Origin: Alkaliphilus flagellatus
GTDB taxonomy: Bacteria > Bacillota > Clostridia > Peptostreptococcales > Natronincolaceae
Length of the DNA stretch: 64,000 nucleotides
Assembly: GCF_018919215.1 (NCBI RefSeq)
Contig: NZ_JAHLQK010000003.1
Span: forward strand, 434,001-498,000
Direction of reading: 5' to 3'
The notes under the pieces are model-generated. The model made no database searches, had not been told where the DNA came from, and was given only the letters and a program-made list of their open reading frames with translations. The number at the start of each line of letters is the position of its first letter. Position 1 is the first letter of the stretch. This document shows, piece after piece, positions 8,375 through 16,454 of the stretch. Both the position numbers and the translations under genes were made by a program.

Positions 8375-8887
8375 ATGATTATAAAAACTAAGCATTTTGG
8401 AGAAATAGAAATTTGTGAAGAAGATATTATTAATTTTTACGACGGTATACCAGGATTTGAAGGCATAGAAAAATATATTATTATAGAAAATCCTAGTAAA
8501 AATATACCATTTAACTGGCTTCAATGTGTGGATAATGCAGATTTAGCATTTGTTATTATTAATCCTTTTATATTTAAAGAGGATTACGAATTTAATCTAC
8601 CACAAAGTGCTATTGAAAAACTACATATAAAATCCCATGAGGATATAAGTATATATTCAATAGTTACAATACCAGAGGATATTAGTAAAATGTCTGCAAA
8701 CTTAGTAGCACCTATTGTAATTAACTATGTAAATAAAAAGGGAAAGCAAATATTACTTCAAGACAGTGGATATAACAAGAAACATTTAATTTTAGATGAA
8801 ATAAGAAACTCTACTGTAAGAAACTCTACTGTAGGAAACAATAGTGCAAAGGAGCAAGAGGAATTGACTACAGGGGAGGTATTTTAA
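8375..8887 (+). CDS. fliW: Flagellar assembly factor FliW
   Basis: 170 residues. The conserved FliW core is visible: FGEIEICEEDIINFYDGIPG, the KYIIIENP strand, FNWLQCVDNADLAFVIINPF and NLVAPIVINYVNKKGKQILL. FliW binds CsrA allosterically and also binds flagellin, releasing CsrA when flagellin accumulates in the cytoplasm. The protein is longer than the ~150-residue norm because of a C-terminal tail containing a short duplicated segment (8803-8832). The stop codon overlaps the csrA start, indicating translational coupling. Ribosome site AAGGGGTG precedes the ATG. Confidence 0.95.
   Translation: MIIKTKHFGEIEICEEDIINFYDGIPGFEGIEKYIIIENPSKNIPFNWLQCVDNADLAFVIINPFIFKEDYEFNLPQSAIEKLHIKSHEDISIYSIVTIPEDISKMSANLVAPIVINYVNKKGKQILLQDSGYNKKHLILDEIRNSTVRNSTVGNNSAKEQEELTTGEVF
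8803..8832 (+). repeat. 15-bp tandem duplication inside fliW
   Basis: The 15-base unit AAGAAACTCTACTGT occurs twice in direct succession, with a diverged third start, giving RNSTV-RNSTV in the FliW tail. Confidence 0.85.
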
Positions 8888-9114
8888 TGCTGGTTTTATC
8901 TCGAAGGGCTAATGAGAGTATAATGATAGGCAATGATATTGAAATAAAAATTCTTGGAATAGATGAAGGTAAGGTAAAGTTAGGGATCGAAGCACCTAAG
9001 GATGTGGAGATATGCCGTAGAGAAATATATATAGAAATAGAGGAAGAAAATATAACTGCAAGTAAGCAACAATTAGATATAGAGAGCTTAAAAGGCATTT
9101 TTACACAAAAATAA
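8887..9114 (+). CDS. csrA: Carbon storage regulator CsrA
   Basis: 75 residues, normal length for Gram-positive CsrA. MLVLSRRANESIMIG at the start and GIEAPKDVEICRREIY in the second half are diagnostic, including the RNA-contacting Arg in LSRR and in RRE. CsrA is a dimeric RNA-binding repressor that occludes the flagellin ribosome site, and FliW antagonises it. The ATG overlaps the fliW stop (TAATG). The flagellin gene at 29812 with a long leader is the expected target in this genome. Confidence 0.96.
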   Translation: MLVLSRRANESIMIGNDIEIKILGIDEGKVKLGIEAPKDVEICRREIYIEIEEENITASKQQLDIESLKGIFTQK

Positions 9115-9255
9115 TACCTGCATTTTCTGATTTAATAATTTTAGTATGGGTATAATATGGTTGACTATAACGGAATATATTTTAAATTGGTTGTATATAC
9201 TTAGTGTATTGTAAACCGCCATAGCTTAATACTACAATTAGAAAGGAAGACTTTA

Positions 9256-10461
9256 ATGAATCAGACAAAGGAATACATTATTGTTGGTAATGGAATTGCT
9301 GGATTATCTGCTGCAGAAACAATTCGTAAAAATGATGAAAATGGTAAAATCACTGTAGTCTCTGAGGAAAACTACTTAACCTATTATAGGGTTAAGTTGT
9401 CTCATTTTATTAGTAAGGATTTTAAAGATAATGAATTATTTATACACAATGATCAGTGGTATAAAGAACGTAATATTGATTTAATTTTGGGGAAGACGGT
9501 AAGTAAAATTGATACAGATTCAAATGAACTTGAGCTTAGTGACGGAATGAAAATTAAATATGATACTCTATTACTTGCTATCGGTAGCAGACCATTTGTA
9601 CCTCCTATTAAAGGCAGTGAAAAAGATGGGGTATTTGCGTTAAGAACTATAGAAGATTTAAAAAATGCTCAATCTTATTTTAAAAATTGTAGCAGTATTA
9701 CTGTACTTGGTGGTGGACTTTTAGGTTTAGAGGCTGCATGGGCTATTAAAGAATTAGGCAAAGATGTAAATATAGTGGAATTTTTTCCTCATTTATTACC
9801 TAGACAATTAGATGAAGGATTGTCTAAGGAGCTTGGACGTCAATTAGAAGAAAATGGATTAAGTCTTTATTTAGGAGCTGCAACAGATGAAATACTAGGT
9901 AATGGAAAAGTAGAAGGGGTTCGTCTACAAGATGGAAGAGAAATTAAAACTGATGCAATACTGATTTCTGCTGGTATACGTCCTGTTTTAGATATAGTAA
10001 AGGATAGTGATATTAAGTTTGATAAGGGCATTCAAGTTAATTCTTTTATGAAAACTAATGTTAATAATGTATATGCTGCTGGAGATGTAGCTGAGCTTAA
10101 CGGTATGGTTATTGGTTTATGGGGAATATCTGGAGACCAAGGTAAGGTAGCAGGTGAAAATATGGTAGGTGGAAATGCTGAGTATAAAATGCCAGAGCTT
10201 AATGCTATGTTAATGATAGGAAAACTATCAGTATTTTCAGCAGGAAATATAAAAAATTTTGATAAAACTGTAGAAGAAGTGGATAAAGTAAAAAATGCTC
10301 ATTATAAATTATTTATAACTAATGGGAAAGTCGTTGGTGGCGTAGTTATGAATGATATGTCTAAGGTACCTAAGGTTAAAAAGATGGTGACTAATAATGT
10401 TGATTTAACAAAACAACTACAAAACAATATGAGTTTTGATGATATTATTCAAAATATATAA
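9256..10461 (+). CDS. FAD/NAD(P)H-dependent oxidoreductase, rubredoxin-reductase type
   Basis: 401 residues. FAD-binding dinucleotide fold at the N-terminus (IIVGNGIAGLSAAE), a second Rossmann fold for NAD(P)H near residue 152 (VLGGGLLGLEAAW), and the FAD-contact motif VNNVYAAGDVAE near 275. This matches the NADH:rubredoxin oxidoreductase/nitrite-reductase-like group. In clostridia such enzymes pass electrons from NADH to rubredoxin for oxygen and peroxide detoxification, which would complement the rubrerythrin at 1984. No rubredoxin gene is in the window, so the partner is inferred. Single gene with its own ribosome site (GAAAGGAAG); the 141 bases before it show nothing else. Confidence 0.87.
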   Translation: MNQTKEYIIVGNGIAGLSAAETIRKNDENGKITVVSEENYLTYYRVKLSHFISKDFKDNELFIHNDQWYKERNIDLILGKTVSKIDTDSNELELSDGMKIKYDTLLLAIGSRPFVPPIKGSEKDGVFALRTIEDLKNAQSYFKNCSSITVLGGGLLGLEAAWAIKELGKDVNIVEFFPHLLPRQLDEGLSKELGRQLEENGLSLYLGAATDEILGNGKVEGVRLQDGREIKTDAILISAGIRPVLDIVKDSDIKFDKGIQVNSFMKTNVNNVYAAGDVAELNGMVIGLWGISGDQGKVAGENMVGGNAEYKMPELNAMLMIGKLSVFSAGNIKNFDKTVEEVDKVKNAHYKLFITNGKVVGGVVMNDMSKVPKVKKMVTNNVDLTKQLQNNMSFDDIIQNI

Positions 10462-10486
10462 TGGTTGTACACTATTTCTATAAAAA

Positions 10487-10528
10487 TAAAGAATCTATGG
10501 GGAATTATGCCATAGATTCTTTATTTTT
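10487..10528. terminator. Bidirectional terminator
   Basis: Arms TAAAGAATCTATGG (10487-10500) and CCATAGATTCTTTA (10510-10523) followed by five Ts. Shared by the oxidoreductase and the convergent aminotransferase, whose stop codon lies in the loop. Confidence 0.85.
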
Positions 10529-11365
10529 AGCTATATAATTATCTATTAAATCATCATAGGCTTTGCTAAGGGTAAGTATTGCCGAATTGTTACTAGATTC
10601 GTAATGTGTGTTATTAATAGATGCAATAGGTAGTACTTTAGGTGAAGTGCCAGTTAAAAAAAGTCCATCTATTTCATCTAAAAAAGAAACTGGTATTGGT
10701 TCTTCCCTAACTTCGTATCCTAATTGGAGGCATAGCTGTATAACACGACTACGGGTAATTCCGACTAACACATCTTTGGCAGGAGAGGTATAGAAAATAT
10801 TATCTTTTACAAAAAACATGTTAGAGCGACTTCCTTCAGTAATTTCTTTGTTTTGATTGACTAAAATAGCCTCATAAGCATTTGCTTCTTTTATACTTTT
10901 GTTAACCGCATCTCTAAAAGACTTGGCAATTACTTTAGCATTGGGATTTTCTCTTTCTGCTTCATAAAGTATTGTATGTACACCATCTGTATATTGGTCA
11001 TTATTGGGATAGTTGCTAGTAATGAAATATATAAATAAGTTTGCCTCTTTATCATTTAACCCATTAATAACAATTTTAACATTGTGGTTATAACATTTAT
11101 TGGATTCTATTAATGTGTGTATTTGTTCTTTTATAGTATTTTCATCGTAAGGTAGCTTGTAGTTCAGTAAATGTAAAGACTTTATTAAACGCTGTATATG
11201 TTCCTCAAAAAACAGAGGCACACCATCAATAACTCTAATCACTTCATAAAACGAAGGATAAATAGTTGTTTTTTCCTGTTCAAATTCGCTAGATGGAGCG
11301 ACCTGACCATTCAATAAAAAGAAGCTTTGTGCTATTTCCTTATTTGAATTCTTTGAAATGTACAT
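10505..11365 (-). CDS. Class IV aminotransferase (branched-chain/D-amino acid/ADC lyase-like)
   Basis: 286 residues of fold-type IV PLP enzyme. Signatures include YEVIRVIDGVPLFFEEHIQR near the N-terminus, the segment with the probable PLP lysine (KVIAKSFRDA), AYEAILVNQNKEITEGSRSN and LVGITRSRVIQLC for cofactor phosphate binding. These cannot separate branched-chain aminotransferase, D-amino acid aminotransferase and 4-amino-4-deoxychorismate lyase; length and the absence of nearby folate or isoleucine genes leave this open. Ribosome site GAGGTGA precedes the ATG on the minus strand. Confidence 0.85.
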   Translation of the reverse strand: MYISKNSNKEIAQSFFLLNGQVAPSSEFEQEKTTIYPSFYEVIRVIDGVPLFFEEHIQRLIKSLHLLNYKLPYDENTIKEQIHTLIESNKCYNHNVKIVINGLNDKEANLFIYFITSNYPNNDQYTDGVHTILYEAERENPNAKVIAKSFRDAVNKSIKEANAYEAILVNQNKEITEGSRSNMFFVKDNIFYTSPAKDVLVGITRSRVIQLCLQLGYEVREEPIPVSFLDEIDGLFLTGTSPKVLPIASINNTHYESSNNSAILTLSKAYDDLIDNYIAKNKESMA

Positions 11366-11470
11366 TTATATCACCTCTTAATTTATTATTATCTTTATTC
11401 TACCACTTATAAGAAAAAATATATAGGTAAGAACTTATTGGATATTTTTTGTATTAAGTTTTGTTTTTTC

Positions 11471-11497
11471 TAAACTTTTATATAAAATAACCGATAT
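11471..11497 (+). promoter_or_regulatory. Sigma-D promoter of the flaG operon
   Basis: TAAA (11471-11474), 15 bp, then ACCGATAT (11490-11497), one mismatch from the GCCGATAT -10 consensus. Start of transcription would be ~35 bases before flaG. Confidence 0.8.
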
Positions 11498-11535
11498 ATT
11501 ATATAGACAATACAATATTTTAGGAGGGAACCTAA

Positions 11536-11895
11536 ATGAGGTTAGAAGGAGCACAATTGGGTACTATATATCCAATTGGTCAAAAAACACAAGGGCAAGG
11601 AAGCCAAGAAAAAAATATTAAGACAGGAGAACAGGGTGTAGGGGAGATTCTTCCTGGGGAAAGGGTTATACCAGAGGATCAGCTTATACAAGCTGTAGAG
11701 AAAGCTAATAAAAGTTTTGAACCCCTTGATAGACGTTTTGAAATTTCAGTACATGATAAAATCAATGCCGTAATGATTAAAGTAATTGATGCTAAAACTG
11801 ATGAGGTAATAAGAGAAATTCCGTCAGAAAAAATATTAGATATGGTGTCTAATATGATGGAGTTAGCAGGTATTCTTGTAGATGAGAGGGTATAG
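11536..11895 (+). CDS. flaG: Flagellar protein FlaG
   Basis: 119 residues. The conserved C-terminal FlaG domain is evident: RRFEISVHDKINAVMIKVID and EVIREIPSEKILDMVSNMME. The N-terminal half is variable and polar. FlaG proteins influence filament length and are typically encoded just before fliD, as here (31 bases downstream). Strong ribosome site TAGGAGGG. First gene of flaG-fliD-fliS-flgN under a sigma-D-type promoter. Confidence 0.93.
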   Translation: MRLEGAQLGTIYPIGQKTQGQGSQEKNIKTGEQGVGEILPGERVIPEDQLIQAVEKANKSFEPLDRRFEISVHDKINAVMIKVIDAKTDEVIREIPSEKILDMVSNMMELAGILVDERV

Positions 11896-11926
11896 TAGAC
11901 AATAAGATAAGATGAGGTGAGATATA

Positions 11927-13861
11927 ATGAGAATTGGTGGTATAGCATCCGGTATGGATACGGAGCAAATGATTAAAGAGTTAATGAATGCAGAAAGAGT
12001 AAGAGTTAACAAATATTACAGACAGGAAGAAAGTATAAAGTGGAAGCAAGAAGCACTTAATACTACAAATAAAACATTAGCAGAGTTTATTTTAAAGGCT
12101 AGAAGTGGTTTTGGATTAACTAGCACAAGTAGTACAGGTAGTATTCTAAATAAAACTATAGATAGCCTTGATTGGGTAAAAAAAGTAAGCTCGAGTAATG
12201 AAAGCATAGTCAAGGCAACCGCTACAAATGAGGCTATGGAAGGTAAGCATACTATAGAAGTTGAGCAACTTGCTGATGTGGCTAGATTTACAAGTGGAAA
12301 GTTAAATCTAAAGAATTCAAGATTTACAGAGGAAGGTTCTTTCACAATATCTAATGGAACAAAGTCAGAAACTATAGAAATAAAGAAGGCTGAAGTAATA
12401 GGAAAAGAAATTACGGATTTTGATTTTACAGGTGATAAATCTTTAACTTTACTTATTAATAATAAAGAAATTAAACTAGATAAAGACTTTACCAATGTTA
12501 CAGATGATAGTGGTAATCCGATTTCAAAAGAAGAAGCTTTAGTTCAACACATACAAACTGCCTTAACTGGAACAGGAATAACTGTAGGAATTAATGCTGA
12601 TGGAGAGCTGAACTTTAAATCAGTAGATCCAATTATCATAGAATCAACCGATGTGGTTGATGGATCAGAACCACCAAAACTTAAATTAGAGCAATTAGGC
12701 TTAGAAAATGGTATGGTAAAAGGAAATAACTCTATTAATGATATTATCAAAAAAATAAATGATTCTGATTTAGGCCTTAGAGCTGCATATGATAGTAAAC
12801 TAGGTAAACTGATGATTACGAGCAAAGTACAAGGCAGCGACCAAAAGATTGACTTTAGTGGTACTTTACATTCTATATTTACAACTGATTCAGCTTATAA
12901 GAGCGGAGAAGATGCAGTGGTTAAGTTTAATGATCAGCCCGTAGAGAACTTAAAATCTAATAACTTCTCCCTATATGGAATCAACTTTCAACTACAGAGT
13001 GCTAAAAAGAATGAAAAAATTACAATTAACGTGGAATCCAACGTAGATGGTGTAATGGAAAAGGTTAAGGGCTTTGTAGAAGAATATAATACATTAATAG
13101 ATGTTTTAAATGGTCTACTAAAGGAAAAAAACTATAGAGACTATACTCCTTTACTTTCAGAAGAAAAAGAAGCTATGAAGGATAGAGAAATAGAACTTTG
13201 GGAAGCTAAGGCTAAGAGCGGTCTTCTTCGCAATGACGAAAGTATAACTAGAATGTTGCAGAATATGAGAACTGGTCTGTATCAAAATGTTTATGAAAAT
13301 GGTTATAACGAGGATGGAACTCGAACTAAGCTATCTGGTTTTAATCATATAACACAAATAGGTATTACAACAGGTAACTATCAAAGTGGTGGTAGACTGG
13401 AAATAGATGAGGCTAAACTAAGACAAGCTATTATAGATAATCCAGATGGAGTAATTAATTTACTATTTAAGAAATCAGATATTACAAGCGTAAAAGATGC
13501 TGATGGAAAGATAAATAAAGATAAAGTGACTGAAAAACGTGGAAACTCAGGATTGATAGAAAGACTTTTTGATGATATGATTTCAGGTATGCAGGACATT
13601 GTTAAAAGATCTGGAACAGGTGATAATGCCAGTTTGTATAGAAGTGTTCAGTATAACATGCTTATAGACTTTGTAACTAGTGGCTCCATAAGTTTATTAG
13701 ATAAGGATATTACTAGTGTTGGTACCCGTATAGCGAGAGAAGAATCTCTACTTACTTCTAAAGAAACACGTTATTGGAAACAGTTTACAGCAATGGAAAA
13801 GGCAATGCAAAAAATGAATAGCCAAGGTTCTTGGTTAGCAGCTCAATTAGGACAAAGGTAA
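11927..13861 (+). CDS. fliD: Flagellar filament cap protein FliD
   Basis: 644 residues, within the FliD range. N-terminal FliD_N region starts MRIGGIASGMDTEQMIKELM and the C-terminal coiled-coil region ends with SLLTSKETRYWKQFTAMEKA and MNSQGSWLAAQLG, the usual cap-protein termini. The C-terminal block also contains GFVEEYNTLIDVLNGLL. FliD forms the pentameric or hexameric cap under which flagellin folds. No signal peptide, consistent with type III export; its chaperone is probably the FlgN/FliT-like protein at 14327. Confidence 0.96.
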   Translation: MRIGGIASGMDTEQMIKELMNAERVRVNKYYRQEESIKWKQEALNTTNKTLAEFILKARSGFGLTSTSSTGSILNKTIDSLDWVKKVSSSNESIVKATATNEAMEGKHTIEVEQLADVARFTSGKLNLKNSRFTEEGSFTISNGTKSETIEIKKAEVIGKEITDFDFTGDKSLTLLINNKEIKLDKDFTNVTDDSGNPISKEEALVQHIQTALTGTGITVGINADGELNFKSVDPIIIESTDVVDGSEPPKLKLEQLGLENGMVKGNNSINDIIKKINDSDLGLRAAYDSKLGKLMITSKVQGSDQKIDFSGTLHSIFTTDSAYKSGEDAVVKFNDQPVENLKSNNFSLYGINFQLQSAKKNEKITINVESNVDGVMEKVKGFVEEYNTLIDVLNGLLKEKNYRDYTPLLSEEKEAMKDREIELWEAKAKSGLLRNDESITRMLQNMRTGLYQNVYENGYNEDGTRTKLSGFNHITQIGITTGNYQSGGRLEIDEAKLRQAIIDNPDGVINLLFKKSDITSVKDADGKINKDKVTEKRGNSGLIERLFDDMISGMQDIVKRSGTGDNASLYRSVQYNMLIDFVTSGSISLLDKDITSVGTRIAREESLLTSKETRYWKQFTAMEKAMQKMNSQGSWLAAQLGQR

Positions 13862-13937
13862 TAGATAAATAAAGATTCAGCTCAGATGGAGTTGTGTATA
13901 TGGGACAATTTATGTAGTTATTAGGAGGAAAAGTAAA

Positions 13938-14318
13938 ATGGCAATGAAAAATCCTTATAGTCAGTATAAGCAAAATAGTATTATGACTGCAAGTCCACAG
14001 GAGCTTACACTAATGCTTTATAACGGAGCTTTAAAGTTTATTGGTATGTCTAAGATATATATTGAGCAAAAAGATATTCCAAAAGCAAATGAGTCAATAA
14101 TGAGAGCTCAGGACATTATACAAGAGCTTAACATTACTCTAAATATGGATTATGAAATTTCCACAGGTTTAAGAAGTCTCTACATATATATTTTAGATAA
14201 ATTGGTTGATGCCAACATATCTAAGGATATTAAGCATTTAGATGAGGCTGCAGAGATGGTTACAGAGCTTAGAGATACATGGAAAGAATCTATGATAATC
14301 TCTAAAAGTGGAAGATAG
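13938..14318 (+). CDS. fliS: Flagellin export chaperone FliS
   Basis: 126 residues, the standard length. It starts MAMKNPYSQYKQNSIMTASP, with the conserved helix LTLMLYNGALKFI and later GLRSLYIYILDKLVDANISK. FliS binds the C-terminal helices of newly made flagellin and keeps it unfolded for export. Ribosome site TAGGAGG precedes it. A second, diverged FliS is encoded right after flagellin (30753-31241). Confidence 0.95.
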   Translation: MAMKNPYSQYKQNSIMTASPQELTLMLYNGALKFIGMSKIYIEQKDIPKANESIMRAQDIIQELNITLNMDYEISTGLRSLYIYILDKLVDANISKDIKHLDEAAEMVTELRDTWKESMIISKSGR

Positions 14319-14326
14319 GTGATTAG

Positions 14327-14809
14327 GTGGGAAGAGAAGAGCTAATAGAATATTTACTTAAACTAAGTGAAGGAAAGTTGTTCTTAATTAATCAATTATT
14401 GACCTTAACTCAGCAGCAAAGCGAAGGTCTGGAAAGCGAAGAAAGTGATATATTAAATGAAATAATTGAGCAAAAACAAAATATTATGGATAGAATTGAT
14501 GTTTTAGATAAGGAATTTGTCAGTAAGTATGATTTATTAAAGGGCGAGTTTCTAATAGATAATGTAGAAACTATGCAGACTGATGATAAAAACAGTATGA
14601 GGCTTCTACAAGATAAAATTAGAGAAATACAAGTGTTGACAGGAAAGATACAGCAAATAGATAATTCTAATATTGAGAGATTAAAGAAAAATATGGAATT
14701 GGTAAAAAATGAGCTAAAGAAAGTTAAATTTGGAAGAAAGATTGCCCAAGGATATGGCAATAATAAGGTAACAGATGGGATTTCGATTTTCGTTGATAAA
14801 AAGCAATAA
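14327..14809 (+). CDS. FlgN/FliT-like flagellar export chaperone
   Basis: 160 residues, GTG start eight bases after the fliS stop. Almost entirely helical with coiled-coil heptads: ELIEYLLKLSEGKLFLINQ, then EEIEQKQNIMDRIDVLD-like repeats and a long C-terminal helix (IERLKKNMELVKNELKKV), ending in a FGRKIAQGY segment that resembles FlgN C-termini. FlgN chaperones hook-associated proteins FlgK/FlgL; FliT chaperones FliD. With fliD two genes upstream either is possible. Last protein gene of the operon; the raiA-type RNA begins 20 bases later. Confidence 0.72.
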   Translation: MGREELIEYLLKLSEGKLFLINQLLTLTQQQSEGLESEESDILNEIIEQKQNIMDRIDVLDKEFVSKYDLLKGEFLIDNVETMQTDDKNSMRLLQDKIREIQVLTGKIQQIDNSNIERLKKNMELVKNELKKVKFGRKIAQGYGNNKVTDGISIFVDKKQ

Positions 14810-14828
14810 ATTAGCTATAATGGATATA

Positions 14829-15036
14829 GTGCATTTAAAGGTCTGTGGTTGAAAGTCCATGCCAGTCGCAGGCAAAAGGACCCACGTAAGGTAGTAAAAT
14901 TGCTATTGAGCATGGTGCGGCTTAGAAGTAAGACCTGCCGATATATAAATCGAGAGGGGTAGTAGTGAAAGTAACCCCGTAGCGAACCCTCCAGCAGGCG
15001 AGTGTGGGGTCAAAGACCAGGTCAGCTTTAATGTAC
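14829..15036 (+). ncRNA. raiA RNA: raiA-motif structured noncoding RNA
   Basis: A GC-richer ~205-base island in AT-rich DNA with no ORF. Closing helix: GCATTTAAAG near 14831 pairs with GCTTTAATGTA near 15024. Internal hairpin GGGGT (14956-14960) with ACCCC (14974-14978), a further possible helix between GGACCCAC (14878) and GTGTGGGGTC (15002), and conserved-looking single strands such as GAAAGTCCATGCC and GTCGCAGGC. The size, complexity and position upstream of the raiA/hpf gene (15684) match the raiA RNA motif of Firmicutes, which has been linked in clostridia to sporulation and aggregation. A strong terminator follows at 15073. Family assignment from memory of the motif; covariance scoring would settle it. 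Confidence 0.8.
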
Positions 15037-15072
15037 TATAAAAAAGTGAAAAATGTTGATTTTTATCTAAAT

Positions 15073-15107
15073 AAGTAGATGACATGTATGTGTTGTCTAC
15101 TTTTTTT
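15073..15107 (+). terminator. Terminator of the raiA RNA
   Basis: Arms AAGTAGATGACA and TGTTGTCTACTT (one mismatch), followed by seven Ts. It separates the RNA from the DnaA-box region and hpf. Confidence 0.88.
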
Positions 15108-15265
15108 ATTTAGACATTTTATTTATTATAAATTGTAATAGTTTGTCCAAATGTTGGAAAATGCACAAAAATGAAGGAAAAGGGATGTAATAATATTAAT
15201 ATATGAAGGTTGAAAATATTTGTACAATATACAGGAACTATTCGACAAAAATAGTTTGTCCCAGA

Positions 15266-15362
15266 CTATTCACAGAACTATTCACAGTGTTATACCCTTT
15301 GAAAATAAGTTATCAACAAACTTATCAACATTATCCACAGTTATTATATAAACATATCCACA
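15266..15362 (+). promoter_or_regulatory. Cluster of DnaA-box sequences
   Basis: Six same-strand matches to TTATNCACA in 97 bp: CTATTCACA at 15266 and 15278, TTATCAACA at 15310 and 15322, a perfect TTATCCACA at 15331, ATATCCACA at 15354. The flanks (15108-15265, 15363-15683) are very AT-rich and hold no gene. No dnaA, dnaN or gyrase genes are in the window, so this is probably not oriC but a DnaA-titration or regulatory site. Confidence 0.65.
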
Positions 15363-15683
15363 GGGGCAACTTTTATTTGTAAAAGAAAAAAATCAATATA
15401 ATAATGAAGAATTCAATTAAATAATTAGTCATATATTATAATAATTATTCGATTACTATAAATTATGTATATATATGCTGAAAAACTAAAATTATTACTA
15501 ATTTTAGTTTGATAGATATATATTTGGGTAAAATAATATAAATTACTTAATAAACTATAAAAATTATCTAATTCGAATTAAATAAGATGTAACATCAAAG
15601 TTAAACATATTTAATAATACAGATTGATATTTTAAGTTGACTAACCTCAGCTTAAACTCTATAGATTGAAAGGAGCTGGATTT

Positions 15684-16214
15684 ATGAAAGTAATCGTTAG
15701 TGGGAGAAATGTAGATATTACAGACGCTTTAAGGGACACAGTACAATCTAAGCTAGGTAAGCTTGATAAGTTTTTCAACAAGGAGCTGGAAGCACAGGCC
15801 ACATTATCAGTTCAAAAAAATAGGCATATTATAGAAGTGACTATTCCTATTAATGGATCTATATTAAGAGCAGAAGAATCTACAGAAGATATGTATAGCT
15901 CTATTGATAAGGCAGTGGATAAATTAACAAGACAGCTCAGAAAACAGAAAAATAAGCTTGAGAATCGTAATAATAAATATGAAACAATCCGTTTTGAAAA
16001 TATTCCAGCTTATGAAGAAAGTATGCAGGAATCTAAAATTGTTAAAACAAAGCGCTTCGCTATGAAGCCAATGAATGCAGAAGAAGCAATTTTGCAGATG
16101 GAGCTTTTAGGACATAGTTTTTATGTATTTGCAGATGCAGAAACTGATGATGTAAATGTTATATATAAGCGTAAAGATGGAAATTATGGTTTGATTGAAC
16201 CTGATTTTGAATAA
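15684..16214 (+). CDS. hpf: Ribosome hibernation-promoting factor, long form
   Basis: 176 residues. The start is the ATG at 15684 with AAGGAG ten bases upstream; an in-frame TTG at 15666 would bury that site. N-terminal HPF/RaiA domain: VIVSGRNVDITDALRD, KLGKLDKFF, RHIIEVTIPINGSILRAE. After a linker the C-terminal dimerisation domain has KRFAMKPMNAEEAILQMELL, GHSFYVFADAET and VNVIYKRKDGNYGLIEP. The long form dimerises 70S ribosomes into inactive 100S particles in stationary phase. Upstream lie the raiA RNA and a DnaA-box cluster; downstream a terminator makes it monocistronic. Confidence 0.97.
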   Translation: MKVIVSGRNVDITDALRDTVQSKLGKLDKFFNKELEAQATLSVQKNRHIIEVTIPINGSILRAEESTEDMYSSIDKAVDKLTRQLRKQKNKLENRNNKYETIRFENIPAYEESMQESKIVKTKRFAMKPMNAEEAILQMELLGHSFYVFADAETDDVNVIYKRKDGNYGLIEPDFE

Positions 16215-16241
16215 AATATAATAGTAATAATTTTATATATT

Positions 16242-16272
16242 ACAGGATGGTCTAGAGCCATCCTGTTTATTT
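16242..16272 (+). terminator. Terminator after hpf
   Basis: Arms ACAGGATGG and CCATCCTGT around a 7-base loop, followed by a TTATTTT tract. Confidence 0.85.
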
Positions 16273-16454
16273 TGTAGAAAAAATAAATATTAGAATAAAA
16301 ATAGAAGGAAAAAATAGAAAATTGTAGAATATATAGCATTGGCATTGTTCAGCACATAATATTTATTCGAATTATTGTGGATAATGAGATTTTTATTTAG
16401 AAAAATATTACAAATAATATATAATTGGTTTTCGATATATGGGGGAGAAGTTGT

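Noticed and set aside
8803-8832. CRISPR-like repeat
   Set aside because: Two direct copies with no spacers, inside a coding region.
12016-12495. Antisense ORF inside fliD
   Set aside because: No ribosome site or family signal, and it covers a confident FliD region.
14829-15036. RNase P RNA
   Set aside because: GAAAGTCCATGC resembles part of bacterial RNase P RNA, but the island is only about 205 bases and lacks the other universal RNase P elements; size and position before hpf fit raiA RNA better.
15266-15362. Chromosomal origin oriC
   Set aside because: DnaA boxes are present but no dnaA, dnaN, recF, gyrB or rnpA/rpmH genes, which flank oriC in Firmicutes, are in the window.
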